Shown: positions 38,185 through 47,701, counted from the stretch's first letter. The stretch is DNA of 64,000 nt from Candidatus Fermentithermobacillaceae bacterium (GCA_012837895.1 DUQH01000003.1:108831-172830); one strand, 5' to 3'. A program made the numbers and translations. The notes: a model not told the origin generated them from the letters alone.

Positions 38185-38540
38185 TCCTCAGGCCCTTCTT
38201 GAGACGCCTTGATTTCAGAAATAAGCTGGGATACCCTCAGACTGTGTTCAATGCCCTCATCCAACACGAAATGAACCTCAGGGGCATGCCTTATCCCGAG
38301 AGCCTTGGCCACTTCGGTTCTCACAAGGCCCTGGGCGCTTTTGAGTCCTTCCATGGTCTTGGCTTTTTCCTCATCCGACCCTAGAACGCTTACCCGGACC
38401 TTGGCAATGGACAGGTCCCTGTTTACCTCTACATTGACAATGCTGGCAAATCCTATCCGCGGGTCTTTAAGACGCCGCAACAGGAGTTCTGATACAACCT
38501 CACGAATGGATGCTGCGATCTTCTCCGGCCTTTGTGCCAC
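38163..38540 (-). CDS. rbfA: Ribosome-binding factor A
   Basis: RbfA, a KH-like cold-shock factor for 30S maturation. From the GTG at 38540 it has 125 residues. Conserved: RPEKIAASIREVVSELLLRRLKDPRI, VNVEVNRDLSIAKVRVSVLG and IRHAPEVHFVLDEGIEHS. The frame is open to an ATG at 38561 that overlaps the previous stop but has no ribosome site; GGGGTGGT before 38540 and the family N-terminus favour the later start. The C-terminus is an acidic repeat (EGPEEEETEQE) that continues into the 15-bp repeats. Confidence 0.93.
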   Translation of the reverse strand: MAQRPEKIAASIREVVSELLLRRLKDPRIGFASIVNVEVNRDLSIAKVRVSVLGSDEEKAKTMEGLKSAQGLVRTEVAKALGIRHAPEVHFVLDEGIEHSLRVSQLISEIKASQEGPEEEETEQE

Positions 38541-38557
38541 AAGCACCACCCCGCAAT

Positions 38558-38857
38558 TCATGTAATGATGTCAATCTGGAAGTCAAGAACCTGGCCATCG
38601 ATGTTGTTTTCAATCCATGATACGGCCCTCTCTAGTATCTCCCTGGCATGGGTGCCTTGGTTGCTCACAAACGCCATTCCTAGCACCAACCTGCCCCAGC
38701 TTTCATTCGCGCCTACTTCTGCGACTGACAAGCCGAAGTTCCTGCGCAGCCTGGTAGTAAGGCTTTTCATCACCCGCCTTTTCTCCTTCAACGAATTTAT
38801 TCCGAAAAGCCTTATGTCAACCAGGCACTGCCCGACTACCATACTCAACACCGCCAA
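38558..38857 (-). CDS. DUF503 family protein (YlxP-like)
   Basis: 99 residues of the DUF503/YlxP family, found in the nusA-infB operon of many Firmicutes with unproven role, perhaps ribosome-linked. Visible: VVGQCLVDIRLFGINSLKEKRRVMKSL and NFGLSVAEVGANESW. It follows infB by 17 bp and its stop lies just before rbfA. Confidence 0.9.
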   Translation of the reverse strand: MAVLSMVVGQCLVDIRLFGINSLKEKRRVMKSLTTRLRRNFGLSVAEVGANESWGRLVLGMAFVSNQGTHAREILERAVSWIENNIDGQVLDFQIDIIT

Positions 38858-38874
38858 CCAGACTTCCGGGAGTT

Positions 38875-41064
38875 TTATGCCGGCTGTACTTCCTGAATCG
38901 TGAAGACCTCTATAACATCACCTGGCTTTATATCCTGGTAACGCTCAAGTCCGATTCCGCATTCGTAACCCTGGGCAACCTCAGCAACGTCATCTTTGAA
39001 CCGCCTGAGGGAAGAAATCTTGCCTTCGTACACGATCCTGCCATCCCGCACGAGTCTCACGCTTGCCCCGCGGGTTACTTTGCCGCTGGTAACGTAACAA
39101 CCCGCCACAGTACCGATATTCGGCACCCTGAAGGTAGCCCGGACCTCGACCCTTCCTAGCAATACTTCCTCGAACTTGGGCTTAATGAGGCCCTTTACCA
39201 TCTGTTCAACGTCTTCCAGAAGCTCGTATATGATCCTGTAGGTGCGTATCTCTACCTCTTCAAGCTCTGCCACGCTTCTGGCGTTGGGGTCAGGCCGTAC
39301 GTTGAACCCAAGTATCTTGGCATCAGATGCCTTTGCCAGCATTACGTCGGATTCAATTACCGCCCCGACTCCCGAGTGGAGCACTCTTATCTCTACTTCA
39401 TCGGACTTCATTTTGCCCAACGCCTGGAGGATTGCTTCTAAAGACCCCTGGACGTCGCTCTTTAGGATCAGTTTCAGCTCACGCTTTTCTTCCTCTTGCC
39501 TTTTCAGGAAATCCTCAAGGCTCAGGCGGCTGGTGGACAGTTCCTGTTCCCGCCTTTGGACCTTCCGCTGCTCGGTCACTTCTTTGGCGAGTTTTTCATC
39601 AGGCACCACCAGGAAGATGTCTCCCGCTTGGGGGAGTTCCTCAAGGCCAACCAGTTCCACAGGCGTGGAAGGCCCTGCCTTTTGAACCTGTCTGCCACGC
39701 CCATCGTGCATTGCCCTGATCCTGCCCCAGGTGCTGTCAGTCACAACTACCTGGCCGACTTCAAGCATTCCCGACCTGATAATGGCTGAAGCTACAGGCC
39801 CTCTGCCCTTGTCCATTTCCGATTCGATGATGTAGCCGCGGGCGCTGCGGGTAGGATCAGCCACCAGTTCTTGCATCTCAGCCACCAGAACTATCATTTC
39901 CAAGAGATCGTCTATTCCTTGCCTGGTCCTGGCTGATACTTCGACTACTACAGTGTCTCCTCCCCATTCTTCCGGAACCAGGCCAATCTCAGCAAGCTGC
40001 TGTTTGACCCGGTCAGGGTTGGCCGTAGGTTTATCTATCTTGTTAAGAGCCACAATCACAGGTACCTCTGCTGCCCTGGCATGGTTGGCAGCTTCAACAG
40101 TCTGCGGCATAACACCGTCATCGGCAGCTACCACAAGCACTGCCACATCGGTGATTCTCGCACCCCTAGCTCTCATTTGGGTAAAAGCTTCGTGTCCGGG
40201 TGTGTCCAGGAAAATGATCTTGCTGCCTTCGTGGGTAACAACTGAGGCTCCTATATGCTGGGTTATCCCGCCGGCTTCACGTGCAGTCACATTAGTGTTT
40301 CTTATGGCATCCAAGAGGGATGTCTTGCCGTGGTCTACGTGTCCCATGACCGTAACTACCGGAGGCCTGGGCTCTACCTTATCAGGATCATCAGGACGAT
40401 CCAGTTCCAAAGCGATCTTCTCTTCAATCGTCTTCTCCGGCTCTTTGACAGTGACCACACAACCAAGTCTCTCTGCGACTTTGACGGCCAAGTCCATGGG
40501 TACATCCTGGTTGATGCTGATGAGCGTACCAAAGCTCATAATCGTCCGGAGCACGTTAGCTACGGGCACACCGATTAGGCTCGCCAATCCCCTTACAGGA
40601 GTATCGCCCTGTATGACCACACGCCTGGCTCCTACTGCAGGCCTACCCCTACGCCCTGAACTCTCGATGGGCCTGGAAGCTTTTCCTGAGCCCCGCCTGC
40701 CGCCTTTCCGGGGCCTGCGGCTGCTGTCCCTTGTCTGTTCGGGCCGGCTCTGGACCTCAGGGCGGATCCTGCGGCCAGGCGACTGCCTTTGGTCACCCTT
40801 GGTCCGCACTTGTGTTTGCCTGGGCTTGTCTTTTTTCTCTGCATGTACTGTAGCCTGTGCCTGCGCCGGTTCTGGTCCCCTTGCCGGGCGCCTTTGTGCT
40901 TCAGACGCCGACAACTTGCGCCGCACATTTTGAACTACTTTCTCATCTAAAGCGGTCATATGATTGCTTATCTGCATCCCCATTTCATTCAATTTAGTAA
41001 TCAAGGCCTTGGTATCTAATCCAAGTTCCCTTGCGAGTTCATAAACACGGATGCGTCTGGCCAT
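38875..41064 (-). CDS. infB: Translation initiation factor IF-2
   Basis: 729 residues. The N-terminal IF2_N motif is [22 protein letters not shown] basic, Arg/Gly/Gln-rich linker follows (about 50-150). The G domain has [31 protein letters not shown] and ALNKIDKP. Domains C1 and C2 end with [24 protein letters not shown]-2 brings fMet-tRNA to the 30S subunit. It starts 18 bp after ylxR, leaving no space for the ylxQ (L7Ae-like) gene that usually lies between them. Confidence 0.97.
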   Translation of the reverse strand: MARRIRVYELARELGLDTKALITKLNEMGMQISNHMTALDEKVVQNVRRKLSASEAQRRPARGPEPAQAQATVHAEKKDKPRQTQVRTKGDQRQSPGRRIRPEVQSRPEQTRDSSRRPRKGGRRGSGKASRPIESSGRRGRPAVGARRVVIQGDTPVRGLASLIGVPVANVLRTIMSFGTLISINQDVPMDLAVKVAERLGCVVTVKEPEKTIEEKIALELDRPDDPDKVEPRPPVVTVMGHVDHGKTSLLDAIRNTNVTAREAGGITQHIGASVVTHEGSKIIFLDTPGHEAFTQMRARGARITDVAVLVVAADDGVMPQTVEAANHARAAEVPVIVALNKIDKPTANPDRVKQQLAEIGLVPEEWGGDTVVVEVSARTRQGIDDLLEMIVLVAEMQELVADPTRSARGYIIESEMDKGRGPVASAIIRSGMLEVGQVVVTDSTWGRIRAMHDGRGRQVQKAGPSTPVELVGLEELPQAGDIFLVVPDEKLAKEVTEQRKVQRREQELSTSRLSLEDFLKRQEEEKRELKLILKSDVQGSLEAILQALGKMKSDEVEIRVLHSGVGAVIESDVMLAKASDAKILGFNVRPDPNARSVAELEEVEIRTYRIIYELLEDVEQMVKGLIKPKFEEVLLGRVEVRATFRVPNIGTVAGCYVTSGKVTRGASVRLVRDGRIVYEGKISSLRRFKDDVAEVAQGYECGIGLERYQDIKPGDVIEVFTIQEVQPA

Positions 41065-41082
41065 CCGCTCACCTCCTCATTC

Positions 41083-41355
41083 TCAACCCCTCTCAATCTC
41101 CTCCACAAAACGCATAAGTTCTGAGATCAAATCAGGGGGTGGCTCCACACCCAGGGCCCTGCCTAGACGCTTTGTCTTGGCAATCTCTGCCACACAATCG
41201 GCCTTCGGGCAAACGTAGGCGCCCCGGCCTAATTTCTTGCCTGTGGGGTCGAATTCCACCCCACCTTCCGGTGTCCGGACGATTCTGAGTAATTCCCGTT
41301 TGGGCTTTACTTCCCGGCACCCTAGACAAGTCCGTTGAGGCCGTTTCCTGAGCAC
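41083..41355 (-). CDS. ylxR: YlxR/RnpM family nucleic acid-binding protein
   Basis: About 90 residues. Family motif [25 protein letters not shown], then [26 protein letters not shown]. YlxR (RnpM) binds RNA and modulates RNase P in Bacillus and related bacteria. Two GTG codons are possible: 41364 and 41355; GGGGG is 8 nt before the second, so I use that one. It lies between nusA and infB. Confidence 0.92.
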   Translation of the reverse strand: MLRKRPQRTCLGCREVKPKRELLRIVRTPEGGVEFDPTGKKLGRGAYVCPKADCVAEIAKTKRLGRALGVEPPPDLISELMRFVEEIERG

Positions 41356-41405
41356 GGCTGCCACCCCCTGTTTTCCAGTATTGAACCTTCTTGTTACACT
41401 AGCTG

Positions 41406-42437
41406 TTACATACCGCGATCAGACCTTATGTCAATTTTCCAACCTGTGAGTTTTGCCGCAAGCCGGGCATTTTGCCCGTCGCGCCCTATGGCTAAGGAAA
41501 GCTGGTTGTCAGGAACCGTGACCCTTGCAATCTTCTCATCATGGTTGAGTTCTACATCTATCACCCTTGCAGGGCTTAAAGCATTTCCAATAAATACTTG
41601 AGGATCATCATCCCATTGTATGATGTCGATCCTCTCGCCCCGAAGTTCTTGTACAATCACCTGAACCCGGGAACCCCGCGGCCCTACACACGCTCCAAGC
41701 GCATCCACTTCCGGAAGGTTAGCTGCCACAGCGACTTTTGACCGTGAACCCGCTTCCCTGGCCAGGCCCCTAATCTCTACAATCCCGTCCCTGATCTCAG
41801 GCACTTCAAGCTCAAAAAGCCGCTTCAACAAGCCAGGATGCGTCCTCGAAAGCAGGATCTGCGGGCCTTTGGGAGTCTTCTTCACTTCAAGCACATAAGA
41901 TTTGATCCTGTCGCGCTCGCGATACCGCTCGCCTCTGGGTTGTTCCTTGGGTAAGATAAAGCCTTCGGCCCTGCCTAAGTCAACAATCACAACGCCCCTG
42001 TCAACCCGGATTATCTGGCCGGTCACAACGTCCCCTCCGCGCTCAGAGAACTCCTCATAGACCATGTCCCGCTCTATGTCACGCAGTTTCTGCATAACTA
42101 CCTGTTTGGCAGTTTGGGCGGCAATCCTGCCGAAACCCTGAGCTTGTATTTCTTCTTCTACGAAATCTCCTTCTTGGTACCTGGCGCTCTTTTTCTGAGC
42201 TTCGCTGAGCGAAATATCCCTGCGTGGGTCCTTGACCTGGGACACGACTTCACGGCGGGAGATGACCTTTATATTCCCGGTCTCCCGGTCAAATCTCACC
42301 CTTACATTTTCTGCCCTGCCGAAATGCTTACGGTAAGCAGACAAAAGGGCAGCTTCCATAGCTTCTATAAGGTCGTCTTTTGAGATGCCCCGCTCTCTCT
42401 CGAGTTGATTGAGGGCACTGATGATGTCCCCGTTAAT
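41406..42437 (-). CDS. nusA: Transcription factor NusA, probable AUU start
   Basis: NusA controls pausing, termination and antitermination. The N-terminal domain, S1 ([20 protein letters not shown]) and two KH domains ([42 protein letters not shown]) are present; no C-terminal acidic repeats. The first ATG (42359) would remove 26 residues of the N-terminal domain. Upstream, the in-frame codons read [19 protein letters not shown], which lines up residue for residue with Bacillus NusA if the ATT at 42435-42437 is the initiator. AAGGGGGG lies 8 nt before that ATT, a stop codon lies further up, and there is no ATG, GTG or TTG between. Length is then 344 residues. Confidence 0.9.
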   Translation of the reverse strand: MNGDIISALNQLERERGISKDDLIEAMEAALLSAYRKHFGRAENVRVRFDRETGNIKVISRREVVSQVKDPRRDISLSEAQKKSARYQEGDFVEEEIQAQGFGRIAAQTAKQVVMQKLRDIERDMVYEEFSERGGDVVTGQIIRVDRGVVIVDLGRAEGFILPKEQPRGERYRERDRIKSYVLEVKKTPKGPQILLSRTHPGLLKRLFELEVPEIRDGIVEIRGLAREAGSRSKVAVAANLPEVDALGACVGPRGSRVQVIVQELRGERIDIIQWDDDPQVFIGNALSPARVIDVELNHDEKIARVTVPDNQLSLAIGRDGQNARLAAKLTGWKIDIRSDRGM

Positions 42438-42460
42438 TCCTCCCGCCCCCCTTCTACCCG

Positions 42461-42943
42461 TTATGACGGTCTTTCTTTATAAACCAGTTGTACTTTACTC
42501 ACATTGCGCCTGGGCAGTGCTATGTCTCCATGTTCGCCCCTGATAACCACAGTTTCTTCGTCTGCTGTTTGTCCCAATCCAACAAGAGTTCCCTCGAACG
42601 TACGCTTCCCGTCAACCGGCGCATAGAGATTCACCCTGCAGGCGCGCCCGCGGAAAACCTCATACTCTTTGTCTCTCTTCAGGGTCCTTTCCAGGCCCGG
42701 GGAAGACACTTCAAGGTTATAGCTGCTGGGTATGGGATCCAGTTCCTCAAGTACCGGGTCTATAGCTTTGTCCACTGCTACGCAATCGTCCAGCGTAATC
42801 CCTTCAGGCTTATAAATAGTCACGCGTAAGATCGGCCTTCCCGCCTCTGACGTAAGTTCAACATCTAGTAGTTCATACCCCATATCCTTGAGGAAAGGCT
42901 CAAGCACCTCAAAAAGCTTGTTCAGCGCATTCTTATGGCTCAC
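42461..42943 (-). CDS. rimP: Ribosome maturation factor RimP
   Basis: RimP assists 30S assembly. From the GTG at 42943 it has 161 residues. Conserved: MGYELLDVELTSEAGRPILRVTIY, VDKAIDPVLEELDPIPSSYNLEVSSPGLERTL split over both domains. The frame is open to 42985, but the palindrome at 42969-42994 covers that part, and GGGGTGA is 5-6 nt before 42943. It is the first gene of the rimP-nusA-ylxR-infB operon. Confidence 0.93.
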   Translation of the reverse strand: MSHKNALNKLFEVLEPFLKDMGYELLDVELTSEAGRPILRVTIYKPEGITLDDCVAVDKAIDPVLEELDPIPSSYNLEVSSPGLERTLKRDKEYEVFRGRACRVNLYAPVDGKRTFEGTLVGLGQTADEETVVIRGEHGDIALPRRNVSKVQLVYKERPS

Positions 42944-42961
42944 GCTAATCACCCCGCCAAC

Positions 42962-42994
42962 ATACAAAGAGTGGGTTTTGGCCAAAACCCACTC
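42962..42994 (-). promoter_or_regulatory. Leader hairpin (possible attenuator) before rimP
   Basis: A perfect 26-bp palindrome at 42969-42994 (half-site GAGTGGGTTTTGG) lies between the operon promoter and rimP. On the minus strand it is followed by TTTGTATG, a short U-rich tail. It could act as an attenuator of this NusA-encoding operon; enterobacterial rimP leaders also use premature termination. The tail is weak, so this is a suggestion. Confidence 0.55.
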
Positions 42995-43043
42995 CGGCGA
43001 AATCTCCCCGTTGTTTGTAGCAACCCTGACTTTGTACTAATCC

Positions 43044-43073
43044 AGTATATCACAGGGATTATGCCCCTAGCAA
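43044..43073 (-). promoter_or_regulatory. Promoter of the rimP-nusA-infB operon
   Basis: On the minus strand: TTGCTA (43068-43073), 18-nt spacer, TATACT (43044-43049). The transcript would start near 43037, giving a leader of about 95 nt that contains the palindrome. Confidence 0.6.
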
Positions 43074-43107
43074 ATCATTCCCAATCAGGTAACTTTTCTG
43101 GGACAGG

Positions 43108-44217
43108 CTACATATTCAACAGGTCCCTGGGATAGTCAGTAAGGCTCTTAGCTCCTTCTCCTGTCAGTACAACATCGTCTTCGACCCTGACTCCTCCTTT
43201 GCCAGGGAGATATATTCCAGGTTCAATGGTGAACGTAGAGCCTACAGGCAAGGGATTGTTGTTTGATGCCACAATGTAAGGCTCTTCATGTATCTCAAGT
43301 CCAAGCCCGTGCCCGGTCCTGTGTATGAACTTGTCACCATAGCCATAGCTGTCTATCACTTCCCTGGCCAAGGCATCTACGTCTGCGCCTGACATGCCAA
43401 GCTTCGCTTTGGTTCTTGCTGCTTCCTGAGCCTCAACTACAACCTCATAAATCCTCCTGAGTTCGTCAGAAATCCCGCCTACAGGATAAGTCCTGGTAAT
43501 GTCAGACCAGTAACCTGCAACGTTGACGCAAAGGTCCAGCCATGCCAGGTCCCCCGGCTCAATAACCCGGGAACTCGTGCCTGCATGGGGAATTGCAGTA
43601 TCAGGGCCTGTTGCCAGGGACATGTAGACCCTGTCTGCCCCTTCCTGCTTTAACTGCCACTCTATCTCAAGGGCGATTTGTGTGGCCCGTTTACCCGGGG
43701 CCAGCAGCTTGCTTGCAATGTGCGCTCCCATATCTGCCAGCCTGGCAGCTTGCTGCATGTTGGCAAGCTCATCTTCGTCTTTGACCATCCTTAGCGGTTT
43801 CATGACACCGCCTGCGTCAACCCAGGAGAACTCCCCCATGGCTTCTTTCATGAGCGAATACTCGAGCATCCTGAGGCCGGTGTACTCTAATGCCCAGCTA
43901 CCTGTCTGTCCCCTGAGCGCTTTTTGAAAAGCTTTGTGCGGGCCTTCTTCGTCTGTATAGGAATACACGCCAAACTCTGCACCGATCCCTTGGCTTCTTA
44001 ACCTGTCTGCAACTACCCAGCCTTTTTGCTTCTCAAGTTCAGGCATGATCAGGCATGCCCTGTCTTCTTCGCCGATTACCAGCAAGGTCGGCCTTTCAGA
44101 CAGCCCCATTAACAGCCCTGTCAGATAAAACATGTTTGGCCCGGGCATCAGGGCTATCCCTGATGCTTTGGCAGCTTCCATCGAACGGGTGAGCTTATCC
44201 CACCTTTGCTTGAGCAT
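43108..44217 (-). CDS. M24 family X-Pro peptidase
   Basis: 369 residues: an N-terminal creatinase-like domain (about 1-130) and a pita-bread metallopeptidase domain. Metal ligands are in AWLDLCVN, WSDITRTYPVG, HRTGHGLGLEIHEEPYI, FTIEPGIYLPG and GVRVEDDVVL, so it should be active. The family cleaves dipeptides or peptides with Pro in second position (prolidase/aminopeptidase P). Its place 15 bp downstream of the flavin dehydrogenase genes and in the same region as hypD suggests it feeds proline or hydroxyproline from peptides, for instance collagen-derived X-Pro or X-Hyp. That link is inferred. Confidence 0.92.
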   Translation of the reverse strand: MLKQRWDKLTRSMEAAKASGIALMPGPNMFYLTGLLMGLSERPTLLVIGEEDRACLIMPELEKQKGWVVADRLRSQGIGAEFGVYSYTDEEGPHKAFQKALRGQTGSWALEYTGLRMLEYSLMKEAMGEFSWVDAGGVMKPLRMVKDEDELANMQQAARLADMGAHIASKLLAPGKRATQIALEIEWQLKQEGADRVYMSLATGPDTAIPHAGTSSRVIEPGDLAWLDLCVNVAGYWSDITRTYPVGGISDELRRIYEVVVEAQEAARTKAKLGMSGADVDALAREVIDSYGYGDKFIHRTGHGLGLEIHEEPYIVASNNNPLPVGSTFTIEPGIYLPGKGGVRVEDDVVLTGEGAKSLTDYPRDLLNM

Positions 44218-44232
44218 CCAGACCCTCCTTTC

Positions 44233-45381
44233 TTACACTACTGACGGTTCAACCCTCAGGTCTCCTCTTTCAAAACGACCAAGGTCCAGGCCGCTTATAT
44301 CAATAGAAAGCTCCTTGTCCAATATCATCTCGGCGATTACCTTGCCGACTATAGGTGCCAGCATGAATCCGTGCCCGCTGAACCCGACTGCATGGTAATA
44401 CCCGTCAATGCCCGGAACAGTTCCCAGGATTGGGTGGGCATCAGGGCTGATTGTGTACAGGCCTGACCACTGTCTCACTACCCGCACGCCTTCAAGGGCG
44501 GGCACAACAGAGCACATTATGTCGCACATCCTCCTAAGGAACTGCCACGAATGTCCTATGTCGTACCCCTTTGGCTCGTTGGGATCACCTATTCCCATAA
44601 CAACTGAACCGTGGGGAGTTTGCTGGCTGTAAAACCCGCGGGAGAACGACATAAGCATGGGATCAAACAGGCGCCCCACAGGTTCGGTTACAAGGATCTG
44701 GTGCCGCTCTGTGTACACAGGGAGGTCTACCCCTACCATGGAAGCTACAGGAGCTGCCCAGGGTCCGGCAGCGTTGACCACCACAGGGGCGGATATATCG
44801 CCTTTGGTGGTCTTGACTCCTTGGATTCTGCCGTTTGTTTTCTCAATCCCCGTGACTTCAGTGAAGAAACACACTTCGCCTCCCAGGCGCTCAAACGCTT
44901 TGAGGTAAGCCCTGGTTGTATGGAACGGATTGGCATGGCCGTCCCTGGCGTTGAAGGTTGCTCCGTAAAGCCCCTCGGTATTTAGCGTAGGCACGATTTC
45001 CCTTGCCTCTTGGGGAGTGAGGGCAACAGCATTAACGCCTAACTTATGCTGGACTTTTATGTTTACGTTGAATTGCTCCCATTCTTTTTCGATATAGGCG
45101 AGCATGAGGTAGCCCTTCTGGACAAACTCGATATCATAATCGTACTCCAGTTCTTCCTGCAGGTTTTCAAATATATCAATGGCAGCCTTGCACATCCTGA
45201 TATTGCCTTCAGCACCCCACTGCTCCCTGACCCCGGCGCCGCAGCGCCCTGTTGAACCGCTGGCAAAGGTATCCTTCTCACACAGGACGATATTTTTCAA
45301 GCCATACTTGGCCAGGTTATATGCTATCGCAGCACCGACTACGCCTCCGCCGATTACCACTGCATCTGCTGTAGTTTTCAT
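44233..45381 (-). CDS. FAD-dependent amine/imino acid dehydrogenase, DAO family (beta-type subunit)
   Basis: 382 residues with the N-terminal dinucleotide motif VVIGGGVVGAAIAYNLAKYG, GSTGRCGAGVREQWG, and the C-terminal PILGTVPGIDGYYHAVGFSGHG typical of the DAO/sarcosine oxidase beta group. This is the substrate-oxidising flavin subunit in HcnC, D-hydroxyproline dehydrogenase and PDH1-type L-proline dehydrogenase complexes. The start overlaps the stop of the small 2Fe-2S gene by 4 bp. The neighbours supply the electron-transfer subunits, so proline, hydroxyproline, sarcosine or glycine are candidate substrates. Confidence 0.88.
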   Translation of the reverse strand: MKTTADAVVIGGGVVGAAIAYNLAKYGLKNIVLCEKDTFASGSTGRCGAGVREQWGAEGNIRMCKAAIDIFENLQEELEYDYDIEFVQKGYLMLAYIEKEWEQFNVNIKVQHKLGVNAVALTPQEAREIVPTLNTEGLYGATFNARDGHANPFHTTRAYLKAFERLGGEVCFFTEVTGIEKTNGRIQGVKTTKGDISAPVVVNAAGPWAAPVASMVGVDLPVYTERHQILVTEPVGRLFDPMLMSFSRGFYSQQTPHGSVVMGIGDPNEPKGYDIGHSWQFLRRMCDIMCSVVPALEGVRVVRQWSGLYTISPDAHPILGTVPGIDGYYHAVGFSGHGFMLAPIVGKVIAEMILDKELSIDISGLDLGRFERGDLRVEPSVV

Positions 45382-45743
45382 TTGCCGGTCACCGCCTTAC
45401 CGCATATGCATTGCCCATCCCCGCCGGTTGCTTGCCTGTGTCCGCCCTCTTCTTGGCTGTTCCCGCCTTCTTCTGAAAGCGCTGCAAAGTCTCCCATTTT
45501 CACAGGCTTAACCGGAGGCCTGTACCTTGACTGAAGCACTTCCGACACATGCTTTCTGTGATATCTCGCAATCTCTCCTGCCACCAGCAACCTGCAAGTC
45601 CGTCCTTGACAAGGACCCATACCGGCCCTGGTTATGCGTTTCACCTCGTCCAGGGTGGTTGCACCTTCTCTAATGGCTTTGCGTATCTCTCCAAGAGTTA
45701 CGTCCTCGCACCTGCAAACAATAATGGTGTTTTCATCAGACAC
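45378..45743 (-). CDS. BFD-like [2Fe-2S] protein with Gly/Gln-rich tail
   Basis: About 121 residues. BFD-type 2Fe-2S ligands are in VCRCEDVTLGEI and GPCQGRTCRLL. Such domains form an electron-transfer subunit (or a fusion to it) in HcnA/PDH1-like dehydrogenases. The C-terminal 40 residues carry EEGGNSQEEGGHRQATGG, a low-complexity repeat, and a final CICGK. GTG at 45743 has GGGTGGG 7 nt upstream; an ATG at 45755 has none. Overlaps both neighbours. Confidence 0.85.
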   Translation of the reverse strand: MSDENTIIVCRCEDVTLGEIRKAIREGATTLDEVKRITRAGMGPCQGRTCRLLVAGEIARYHRKHVSEVLQSRYRPPVKPVKMGDFAALSEEGGNSQEEGGHRQATGGDGQCICGKAVTGK

Positions 45744-46260
45744 AGTTGTTCCCACCCTTCCCTGCAGATGGCAGAAGATTCCTTACATTCAAGGACAACT
45801 CCCTAGGGGCTCTCACCCACACCACAGGCGTGCCTTGGGGTTTCCTGCCAGGAACTACCCTGTGGACCACGCCCTCGCCTACTTTATCCCCGCTCCTGTC
45901 AAGCAAGTGGACAGGATCGCCCTTGCCTGGCAGCGGAGAGAATTCATAGGGCATGGCAATGAGACACTCAGTATCGCTGAAGGTTTCATCTACCACGAAA
46001 ATTGCCAAACCGGGACAAGCCGCAACGCACACGCCACAGCCTGTGCATTTCTCCCAATCAACCTGAGGTATATCGTTCAGCGACTCAAAAGGCTTTATTG
46101 CCCCGAACCTGCAGCTGTGGTAGCAGGGGTCGCATGGTATCTCCTGAAAACACTCGATCACCACAAAAGGTCCTTGTTTCCGTCGCGATCCAGGCGGCGT
46201 TGCGCTGTCTATTTGCTCTTTCGAGGGAATACCGGTAGTCATAAGCACATCGGGTTTCAC
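45736..46260 (-). CDS. 4Fe-4S ferredoxin-type subunit
   Basis: 174 residues. One canonical 4Fe-4S motif, CTGCGVCVAACPG, and a second cysteine group CFQEIPCDPCYHSC upstream that may bind another cluster. The C-terminal part (LLDRSGDKVGEGVVHRVVPG) is a small beta domain. It overlaps the previous gene by 4 bp, so it is part of the same complex, probably linking the flavin subunits to ferredoxin or another carrier. Confidence 0.85.
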   Translation of the reverse strand: MKPDVLMTTGIPSKEQIDSATPPGSRRKQGPFVVIECFQEIPCDPCYHSCRFGAIKPFESLNDIPQVDWEKCTGCGVCVAACPGLAIFVVDETFSDTECLIAMPYEFSPLPGKGDPVHLLDRSGDKVGEGVVHRVVPGRKPQGTPVVWVRAPRELSLNVRNLLPSAGKGGNNCV

Positions 46261-47372
46261 TGGCTCACCCTCTTTCTCATCTGCTCTTTCATGACGGCCA
46301 ACCCCTTGACTATCGCCCCGCTTGTCGGACCTGCCCTCAGCTCATCAAGCTCTTTAAGCGATTCCGCGCGTTTCCGCGAAAACTCGTCTGCAGGTACTTT
46401 GCCGAGGCTGTAGGCTATCGCTAGCCCTGCCAGGCGCCCTTCTGCCATTGCCGTAGATGCTTCTTCTATGCATGCTGCATCGCCGGCTACGTAAACGCCT
46501 TCCACTGTTGTTTCCATGTTTTCATCATAGAGGGGAACGAAGCCGCCTAATTCCGGTATGTAGGCCATCTCTGCCCCTGCTTGCCACAAGAACTCGCACA
46601 AAGGCGTCAGCCCTGTAGCCAGGCATATAACGTCAACGTCCAGTTGCTTCTCAGTACCGGCGATCCCCTGCCAGTTATCATCCAATTGCCAAATGATTGC
46701 GCCTTCCACACAAGCTGTGCCGTATGCCTCTTTGATGGAGTGCCTGGTGTATATGGGGATGCCAAGACGCCTGATCTTTGACGCATGTACTGCATAACCG
46801 CCGATGTTGGGTAACGCTTCAACTACCGCTGCCACTTTCACGCCTGCCTGTGCCAGCTGGTAGCTCACAATCAGTCCGATGTTCCCTGAGCCTATCATCA
46901 AAACCGATTTGCCTGGCCTGACGCCGTGGACGTTCATGAGAGTCTGCACGGCACCTGCCCCATACACCCCCGGCAAGTCGTTGCCCGGGAAGAGTATCAT
47001 TTTTTCAGACGCACCTGTAGCGATGAGCAACCTCTCGGGCTTTAGTTTCTGGATTCCGACGGGCGTTTCAAGCAGCAACACCCCGTCATCTTGGAAATAT
47101 CCCAGTGCCTCAGCGGATCCCATAAAGCAAATATCCGGATTAGCTTTCACTTGGTCAGCAAGGTCTCCGGAAATCACGATCCCGCGGGTTCCTGCGCTTT
47201 TCTCGTGCCACCCGAAAAATTTGTGGGTCTGTTTCACCAGCTGCCCACCTATTTGTTCCTCCCTGTCGATAAGGGTGACCTTGACCCCGCATGAGGCCGC
47301 CTCAAGGGCAGCGCACACACCTGCAGGCCCCGCTCCTACAATTGCTAGCTCCGTTGTTTTCAAGAGAGTCAC
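46257..47372 (-). CDS. NAD(P)/FAD-dependent oxidoreductase (alpha-type subunit)
   Basis: 371 residues with two dinucleotide-binding motifs: IVGAGPAGVCAALEAASCG (residues 11-29, FAD) and MIGSGNIGLIVSYQLAQAG (about 160-178, NAD). EGVYVAGDAACIEEASTAMAEG is the second FAD contact. This matches HcnB / PDH1 alpha subunits, which carry electrons from the DAO-type subunit to NAD or another acceptor. It overlaps both neighbours by 4 bp. Confidence 0.88.
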   Translation of the reverse strand: MTLLKTTELAIVGAGPAGVCAALEAASCGVKVTLIDREEQIGGQLVKQTHKFFGWHEKSAGTRGIVISGDLADQVKANPDICFMGSAEALGYFQDDGVLLLETPVGIQKLKPERLLIATGASEKMILFPGNDLPGVYGAGAVQTLMNVHGVRPGKSVLMIGSGNIGLIVSYQLAQAGVKVAAVVEALPNIGGYAVHASKIRRLGIPIYTRHSIKEAYGTACVEGAIIWQLDDNWQGIAGTEKQLDVDVICLATGLTPLCEFLWQAGAEMAYIPELGGFVPLYDENMETTVEGVYVAGDAACIEEASTAMAEGRLAGLAIAYSLGKVPADEFSRKRAESLKELDELRAGPTSGAIVKGLAVMKEQMRKRVSQ

Positions 47373-47701
47373 TCCTTACTTGCCGGCACGGGCCCTACAC
47401 CTTCTTGCATCTCAACACGCATTCCCGCCCTGAGTTTTTCGGTGCAAGCCCGGACGTTAGGAACTCCGTCGACAACTACCAAGCAGGAAGAACAGTTGCC
47501 AATAGCGCAGAAAAAGCCGCGTGGGCAGCCCTGCTTTAAGCTCTTGTGAAGTACCTTGATGCCTGCTGCGTGAAGAGCGCTCGCTATTGGTTCTCCTTCG
47601 TATCCTTCAAGTTCTTTGCCTTCCCAATAAAACTTGATTTTTCGCCTGTCAGGGAAGTCAAGTATCGGGTGTTGTGTTATGCGGATATCCGAAGATTCCA
47701 A
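47369..47701 (-). CDS. [2Fe-2S] ferredoxin-type subunit
   Basis: 110 residues of the plant-type 2Fe-2S fold as in the small subunit of HcnA and hydroxyproline dehydrogenases. Cysteines: CPRGFFCAIGNCSSC and, 12 residues later, the fourth in VRAC. First gene of the dehydrogenase operon; overlaps the flavoprotein by 4 bp. A 16-bp repeat array with several GGAGG sequences lies about 120-200 nt upstream. Confidence 0.88.
   Translation of the reverse strand: MESSDIRITQHPILDFPDRRKIKFYWEGKELEGYEGEPIASALHAAGIKVLHKSLKQGCPRGFFCAIGNCSSCLVVVDGVPNVRACTEKLRAGMRVEMQEGVGPVPASKE

Noticed and set aside
41406..42359. nusA beginning at the first ATG (317 residues)
   Set aside because: It would remove the conserved first helices of the N-terminal domain; the upstream in-frame sequence aligns with NusA.
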